A stretch of 64,000 nucleotides of DNA. Origin: Azospira restricta (GTDB lineage: Bacteria; Pseudomonadota; Gammaproteobacteria; Burkholderiales; Rhodocyclaceae). The position numbers were made by a program, and so were the translations under genes. Below are positions 59,347 through 64,000 of this stretch, piece by piece. Numbering within the stretch: position 1 is the stretch's first letter; the number at the start of each line of letters is the position of its first letter. The stretch covers positions 992,001-1,056,000 of the forward strand of contig NZ_CP064781.1 of NCBI RefSeq assembly GCF_016858125.1, read 5' to 3'. The notes beneath the pieces were generated by a model that worked only from the letters and a program-made list of their open reading frames with translations, ran no database searches and was not told the DNA's origin.

Positions 59347-60450
59347 ATGCGAGATCCGCGTGCAGATCGAGACGCGTCGACGCTGTCGCCGGCAGGCGAC
59401 AGTCGCCGGCCGGGCGCGCCGCAGCTCGGCGAGGATTCCTTTCGCCGGGTCGTCGAATGGGCGCCGAGCGCGATGGTGATGATCGACGGCGACGGCGTGA
59501 TGGTGCTGGTCAACGCGCAGACCGAACGCATGTTCGACTACGGCCGCGAAGCACTGATCGGACAGCCGGTCGAGATGCTGGTCCCGGAACGCTTCCGCGG
59601 CAACCACCGGCTGTTCCGCGGCGGTTTCTTCGTCGATCCGCAGCCGCGGCCGATGGGCGCCGGCCGCGACCTGTTCGGCTGCCGCGCGGACGGCAGCGAA
59701 TTCCCGGTCGAGATCGGCCTCAACCCGATCGACACCGAAGCCGGCGTCATGGTGCTGGCGTCGATCGTGGACATCACCGAGCGCCGCCGTTCGCAGCAGC
59801 GGCTCGAGGACGCGCTGCGCGAGAAGATGGTGCTGCTGAACGAGGTGCACCACCGCGTGAAGAACAACCTGCAGGTGATCACCAGCCTGCTCAACCTGCA
59901 GGCCGGCCATGCCAGCGATCCCCGCCTGCGCGCGATCCTCGCCGAGAGCTGCGGCCGCGTGAAGGCGATGGCGCTGACGCACCAGCTGCTCTATGAGCGC
60001 AAGGACTTCTCGCGCCTCGACCTCGGCGAATACCTGGAGCGCCTGGTACAGTCGATCCGCGCCACCTACCGCGCCGGCAGCAGTCGCATCGGTCTGCGCC
60101 TGGCCGCCCCCGAGGCCGGCATCCCGCTCGACCTCGAGCGCGCGATTCCCTGCGGCCTGCTGCTCAACGAGCTGGTGACGAACGCCTTCAAGCACGCCTT
60201 TCCCGGGGAACGTGCCGGCGAGATCGTGATCGAACTGGCAACGGACTGCGGCGAAATCATGCTCAGCGTTGCCGACGACGGCGTCGGCCTGCCGCCCGAG
60301 TCCGCCCTCGTCGAAAGCCCTTCCCTCGGCCTGCAGCTGGTACCGCTGTTCGTCGAACAGCTGCACGGCACGCTGACCGTCGAGCGCGGCGGCGGCGCGC
60401 GCTTCGTCGTGCGCTTTCCGCTGCACCCCGTCGAAAAGGAGAGCTTATGA
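59347..60450 (+). CDS. PAS-domain sensor histidine kinase (HisKA_2 type)
   Basis: The 367-residue soluble kinase has a PAS domain (residues about 25-145: RRVVEWAPSAMVMIDGDGVMVLVNAQTERMF; SIVDITERR), a HisKA_2 phospho-acceptor region (NEVHHRVKNNLQVITSLLNLQ) and an ATPase domain (GLLLNELVTNAFKHAFPG, VADDGVGLP). No membrane helix is seen. AGGAGG precedes ATG 59347; a longer upstream frame lacks a site. Its stop overlaps the next gene as ATGA, so the receiver protein that follows is its probable partner. Confidence 0.9.
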   Translation: MRDPRADRDASTLSPAGDSRRPGAPQLGEDSFRRVVEWAPSAMVMIDGDGVMVLVNAQTERMFDYGREALIGQPVEMLVPERFRGNHRLFRGGFFVDPQPRPMGAGRDLFGCRADGSEFPVEIGLNPIDTEAGVMVLASIVDITERRRSQQRLEDALREKMVLLNEVHHRVKNNLQVITSLLNLQAGHASDPRLRAILAESCGRVKAMALTHQLLYERKDFSRLDLGEYLERLVQSIRATYRAGSSRIGLRLAAPEAGIPLDLERAIPCGLLLNELVTNAFKHAFPGERAGEIVIELATDCGEIMLSVADDGVGLPPESALVESPSLGLQLVPLFVEQLHGTLTVERGGGARFVVRFPLHPVEKESL

Positions 60451-62891
60451 CCGCGCGCCTGCCGATCAATCTGATGCTCGTCGAGGACGAGCGCATCGTC
60501 GCCTTCGACCTGCAACGCCAGCTGCACGGCTTCGGCTACCGGGTCGGCGCCGTCGTCGCCAGCGGCGAGCAGGCCGTGCGCAAGGCGGCCGAGGAGAAGC
60601 CCGACCTGGTGCTGATGGACATCCACCTCGAGGGGCGCATGGACGGCATCGAGGCGGCCAGCGAGATCCGCGCGCGGCACCAGATTCCGGTCGTCTTCCT
60701 GACCGCCTACGCCGAGGACGACACGCTGCGCCGCGCCCTCGACAGCCGGCCGTTCGGCTACCTGGTGAAGCCCTGCGAAGGGCGCGAGCTGCATGCGACG
60801 ATCCAGATGGCGCTGGCCCGGCGCGAGGACGAGGCGGCGGTCGAGCAGAGCGAGCAGCGCCTGAAGCTGGCGATCGACGCCGCCGAGCTCGGCGTCCTCG
60901 AATGGAGCCCGGAATCGCGACGGCTGAAGGGCGACGGGCATCTGCACGCGCTCTTCGGCACCCGGCCGCTGCCGCTCGACGAGCCGTGGGACGCCTTCAT
61001 CGCCCGCGTCGCCGTTGCCGACCGGGCGCGCGTCGAAGCCGCGCTGGCGGCGACGCAGGCCGGCAGCGAGGCGGTCTGCGTCGAGTTCAGCACCGTCGAC
61101 AACCACCTGCCGACGCGCTACATGGAGGCGCATGCCAAGGCCTATACTTCCGCCGGCGACGGCACGCGCGTCGTCGGCATCCTGCAGGACGTGACGCAGC
61201 GGCACCGCGACGAGGAACGCCTGCGCCAGTCGAGCGTCGTCTTCCATACCACCGCCGAGGCGATCGTCATCACCGACATGCGCCGGTGCGCGGTCGCGGT
61301 CAACAGCGCCTTCTCGCGCATCACCGGCTTCGCCGAGGAGGAGGCGATCGGCCGCGACCCCGACGCCCTGCTGCGCCTGATGCCCTGCCCCGAACGCGAC
61401 GCCGCCTGCCTTGACGCCGACGGCGCCGGCTTCTGGAGCGGAGAAGTCGCTTGTCATCGCAAGGGCGGCGAGCCCTTCCCGGCGTGGCAGAACGTCAGCG
61501 TCGTGCGCAACGCCGCCGGCCGGGCGACGCACCTGGTCACGACCTTCTCCGACGTCAGCGCGATCTACGAGGCGCATCGCCAGCTGCGCCACCTCGCGCA
61601 CCACGATCCGCTGACCGGCCTGCCCAACCGGACGCTGTTCGACGACCGGCTGGCGACCGCGATCGAGAACGCGCTGCGCCACGACGAGCGCTGCCTGTTG
61701 CTGTTCCTCGACCTCGACGGCTTCAAGGTGATCAACGACACGCTCGGCCACGCCGTCGGCGACGAGCTGCTGCGCGCCATCGGCGGCCGCCTGCGTTCGG
61801 TGATGCGCGCCAGCGACACGATCGCCCGCCTCGGCGGCGACGAGTTCGTCATCCTCGCCGGAAGCGTCCACCCGGACTACGCGGCGCAGCTCGCCGACAA
61901 GATCCTCGCCGTGCTGCGCGACCCGATCGAGGTCCGCGGCGAGACGCTGGCGGTCACCGGCAGCATCGGCATCGCGGTGTTCCCGGACAACGGCACCGAC
62001 AGCCAGCAGCTGATGCGCGCCGCCGACATGGCGATGTACACCGCCAAGTCGGAGGGGCGCAACCGCTACCACTTCTACGCCGAAGACATGGCCGCGCGCG
62101 CCCGCGAACGGATGCGCATCGAGCAGGGATTGCGGCGGGCGATCGCCGCCGACGCGCTGGCCGTGCATTACCAGCCGCGCGTCGAACTTGCCGGCGGGCG
62201 CATCGCCGGCGTCGAGGCGCTGGTGCGCTGGCCGCACCCCGAGCGCGGCATGATCCTGCCCGGCAGCTTCATCGCCATCGCCGAGGAAAGCGGCATCATC
62301 GAGGCGCTCGGGCGCTGGGTGCTGCGCCGCGCATGCCGGGAAATGCTGCGCCTGCAGACGCCGCTGCGACTGGCCGTGAACGTCTCGGCGCGCCAGTTCC
62401 TGGCGGTGGATTTCGTCGACCACGTCGCGGCGACGCTTGCCGAAACCGGTTTCCTCGCGGACATGCTCGAGCTGGAGATCACCGAGAGCACGCTGCAGGC
62501 GACCGAGCGCAGCCTGGGCGTCATCGAGGATCTGGGGCGCCTCGGCGTCGCCGTCAGCATCGACGATTTCGGCACCGGCTACTCGTCGCTCGCGGTGCTG
62601 CGCGACCTGCCGATCCGGCGCATCAAAGTCGACCGTTCGTTCATCGTCGACCTCGCGCAAAGCGAGCAGCAGCGGGCGGTAGTCGAAGCGGTGGTGGCGC
62701 TCAGCCGGGCGCTGCGCATGTCGATCACGGTCGAAGGCATCGAGCGCGACGAGCAGGCGGCGATCCTCAAGCAGCTCGGCTGCGACGAAGGCCAGGGCTT
62801 CCTCTTTGCGCGCCCGATGCCCTTCGACGAACTGTCGCGGCGCATCGCCGATGGACAATGGCGGGGGTTGCCGGGCAAGATGCCGTCTTGA
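60447..62891 (+). CDS. Receiver-PAS-PAS-GGDEF-EAL c-di-GMP signalling protein
   Basis: The 814-residue protein has a receiver domain (LMLVEDER; acceptor Asp in [24 protein letters not shown]), two PAS-like regions (about 130-260 and 265-385), a GGDEF domain ([22 protein letters not shown]) and an EAL domain ([37 protein letters not shown]). Catalytic motifs of both domains look intact, so it may make or degrade c-di-GMP depending on its state. It is coupled to the upstream PAS kinase. Confidence 0.93.
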   Translation: MTARLPINLMLVEDERIVAFDLQRQLHGFGYRVGAVVASGEQAVRKAAEEKPDLVLMDIHLEGRMDGIEAASEIRARHQIPVVFLTAYAEDDTLRRALDSRPFGYLVKPCEGRELHATIQMALARREDEAAVEQSEQRLKLAIDAAELGVLEWSPESRRLKGDGHLHALFGTRPLPLDEPWDAFIARVAVADRARVEAALAATQAGSEAVCVEFSTVDNHLPTRYMEAHAKAYTSAGDGTRVVGILQDVTQRHRDEERLRQSSVVFHTTAEAIVITDMRRCAVAVNSAFSRITGFAEEEAIGRDPDALLRLMPCPERDAACLDADGAGFWSGEVACHRKGGEPFPAWQNVSVVRNAAGRATHLVTTFSDVSAIYEAHRQLRHLAHHDPLTGLPNRTLFDDRLATAIENALRHDERCLLLFLDLDGFKVINDTLGHAVGDELLRAIGGRLRSVMRASDTIARLGGDEFVILAGSVHPDYAAQLADKILAVLRDPIEVRGETLAVTGSIGIAVFPDNGTDSQQLMRAADMAMYTAKSEGRNRYHFYAEDMAARARERMRIEQGLRRAIAADALAVHYQPRVELAGGRIAGVEALVRWPHPERGMILPGSFIAIAEESGIIEALGRWVLRRACREMLRLQTPLRLAVNVSARQFLAVDFVDHVAATLAETGFLADMLELEITESTLQATERSLGVIEDLGRLGVAVSIDDFGTGYSSLAVLRDLPIRRIKVDRSFIVDLAQSEQQRAVVEAVVALSRALRMSITVEGIERDEQAAILKQLGCDEGQGFLFARPMPFDELSRRIADGQWRGLPGKMPS

Positions 62892-63013
62892 TCCGCGGGC
62901 CGGTGCCGGCGCCGCGCTCCGGAACCCGACCATGGAACCTGTCCTCCTCCCGCGAGGCCGCCGCCCCGCCCGCCAACTCGCCGCCCCGACCGCCGGGAGC
63001 GGCGGCCCGCCCC

Positions 63014-64000
63014 ATGTCCGCCGCCGACCGGCCCGCTAAGCCGCGCCGCCTGCGCGAGGGCAGCGAACTGCCGGAGCCGCCGGCGCTTCCCGAGGGCGTC
63101 GGCGAGACGGTATGGATCGACGTCATCCGCAAGATGGACGAGGTCTACAACGACCTGCTGCAGTACGAGGTCGCGCTCGAAGAGAAAAACGCCGCGCTCG
63201 AGGAATCGCACCAGTTCATCGAGAGCGTGCTGGCGTCGATGTCCGACATCCTCATCGTCTGCGACCGGCACGGCGCGATCGAGGAGGTGAACGCCTCGCT
63301 GCAGCGCTTCACCGGCCGGGACGAAGCGGCGCTGAAGGGCACCCCGGTGTTCGACCTGTTCGCCGACGAAGCGTCGCGCCAGGCGGTGTGCGAGTTCTTC
63401 ACGCCGCGCCGCCGCGATCCCCGCCACGACGTCGAGCTGATGATCGCCGCCGCCGACGGCAGCGCGGTGCCGGTGTCGGTCAACTGTACGCCGCGCCTCT
63501 CCGGCGTCGGCAAGCTGGTCGGCATGGTCGTCACCGGCCGCCCGGTCGGCGAGCTGCGCCGCGCCTACCACGCGCTCAGGCAGACGCACGAGGAGCTGAA
63601 GCGCACGCAGCAGCAGCTGGTGCAGTCGGAGAAGATGGCCTCGCTCGGCCGCCTGGTCGCCGGCGTCGCGCACGAGCTGAACAACCCGATCAGCTTCGTG
63701 CTCGGCAACGTGATGGCGCTGCGCCGCTACGCCGGCCGCCTGCACACCTACATCGAGGCCGTGAACGGCTGCGACTGCGCGCACACGCCCGAACTCGAAG
63801 GCCTGCGCCGCGAGCTGCGCATCGATCGCATCCTCGAGGACATGGAGCCGCTGCTCGACGGCATGATCGAGGGCGCCGAGCGTACCCGCGACATCGTCGA
63901 CGGGCTGAAGCGCTTCTCGGCGATCGACCGCCAGGCCGATGAGGCCTTCAACCTGACCGAGGTCGTCGAGCGCGCGGTACGCTGGGTGACGCGCGCGGCG
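63014..64000 (+). CDS. PAS-domain histidine kinase, 5' part (HoxJ/HupT-like candidate)
   Basis: 329 codons are present and the gene continues beyond the window. It has a helical start, a PAS domain (residues about 65-180: [22 protein letters not shown]), a coiled linker ([21 protein letters not shown]) and a HisKA domain with [15 protein letters not shown]. The long helical insert ([14 protein letters not shown] ... [21 protein letters not shown]) resembles hydrogenase-sensing kinases. ATG 63014 is used; the frame stays open to a GTG at 62903. Its place downstream of hoxABC suggests the HoxA partner, but other genes intervene, so this is inference. Confidence 0.8.
   Translation, partial: MSAADRPAKPRRLREGSELPEPPALPEGVGETVWIDVIRKMDEVYNDLLQYEVALEEKNAALEESHQFIESVLASMSDILIVCDRHGAIEEVNASLQRFTGRDEAALKGTPVFDLFADEASRQAVCEFFTPRRRDPRHDVELMIAAADGSAVPVSVNCTPRLSGVGKLVGMVVTGRPVGELRRAYHALRQTHEELKRTQQQLVQSEKMASLGRLVAGVAHELNNPISFVLGNVMALRRYAGRLHTYIEAVNGCDCAHTPELEGLRRELRIDRILEDMEPLLDGMIEGAERTRDIVDGLKRFSAIDRQADEAFNLTEVVERAVRWVTRAA

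Noticed and set aside
60066-62933. Open frame of 955 codons on the minus strand opposite the kinase and GGDEF-EAL genes
   Set aside because: The plus-strand genes carry intact motifs; the antisense frame has only low-complexity Arg/Ala/Asp sequence.

Overview
The window is a dense, high-GC chromosomal segment. Gene content and protein similarity, recalled without a search, point to a facultatively anaerobic, denitrifying betaproteobacterium of the Rhodocyclales (Azonexaceae/Rhodocyclaceae type). It carries cytochrome cd1 nitrite reductase, periplasmic nitrate reductase, cytochrome c maturation, a selenocysteine formate dehydrogenase with its selenium machinery, assimilatory-type nitrite reductase, and NiFe-hydrogenase maturation and H2-sensing genes. 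No insertion sequence, prophage, CRISPR array or rRNA was seen. Most genes sit in tight operons with ATGA/GTGA overlaps.

Layout. 1-3.1 kb: 3' end of thiG, trmB, a TonB-like protein (minus) and an ankyrin protein. 3.1-13.1 kb (minus): a formate/selenium block, read fdnG (in-frame UGA = Sec196, with a SECIS hairpin), fdnH, fdnI, terminator, fdhE, selA, selB, selC (tRNA-Sec), then a GcvH-like lipoyl protein and a DsrE-like protein. 13.4-15.1 kb: nirS, divergent from fdnG. 15.2-20.5 kb (minus): a probable six-gene operon, Ser/Thr kinase, PP2C phosphatase, rph, unknown gene, rdgB, hemW. 20.6-27.4 kb (plus): yicC, gmk, rpoZ, spoT, dadA, enoyl-CoA hydratase, TatD-type nuclease. 27.6-32.9 kb: napDAGHB, facing a minus-strand operon napC, EB_dh-type cytochrome c, napF (32.9-35.1 kb). 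35.2-42.0 kb (minus): ccmABCDEFGHI. 42.4-45.2 kb: nirBD and a terminator. 45.3-58.5 kb: hupK-like, hypABFCDE, (small opposite-strand gene), hypX, hoxA, hoxB, hoxC. 58.5-64.0 kb: GDSL lipoprotein, PAS/HisKA_2 kinase, receiver-PAS-GGDEF-EAL protein, and the 5' part of a PAS histidine kinase that may be the HoxJ/HupT partner of HoxA.

How it fits together. Formate (FdnGHI) and H2 feed electrons to the quinone pool; Nap reduces nitrate, NirS reduces nitrite to NO, and the Ccm system makes the c-type cytochromes these need. FNR/Anr-type boxes lie upstream of nirS, napD, napC and in the ccmA-nirB gap, so oxygen control probably links them. Two near-perfect sigma-54 promoters were found, one before fdnG with paired upstream repeats and one before nirB with an NtrC-like site, adding separate metabolite or nitrogen control. 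The hydrogenase structural genes, selD, and the heme d1 synthesis genes are not in the window.
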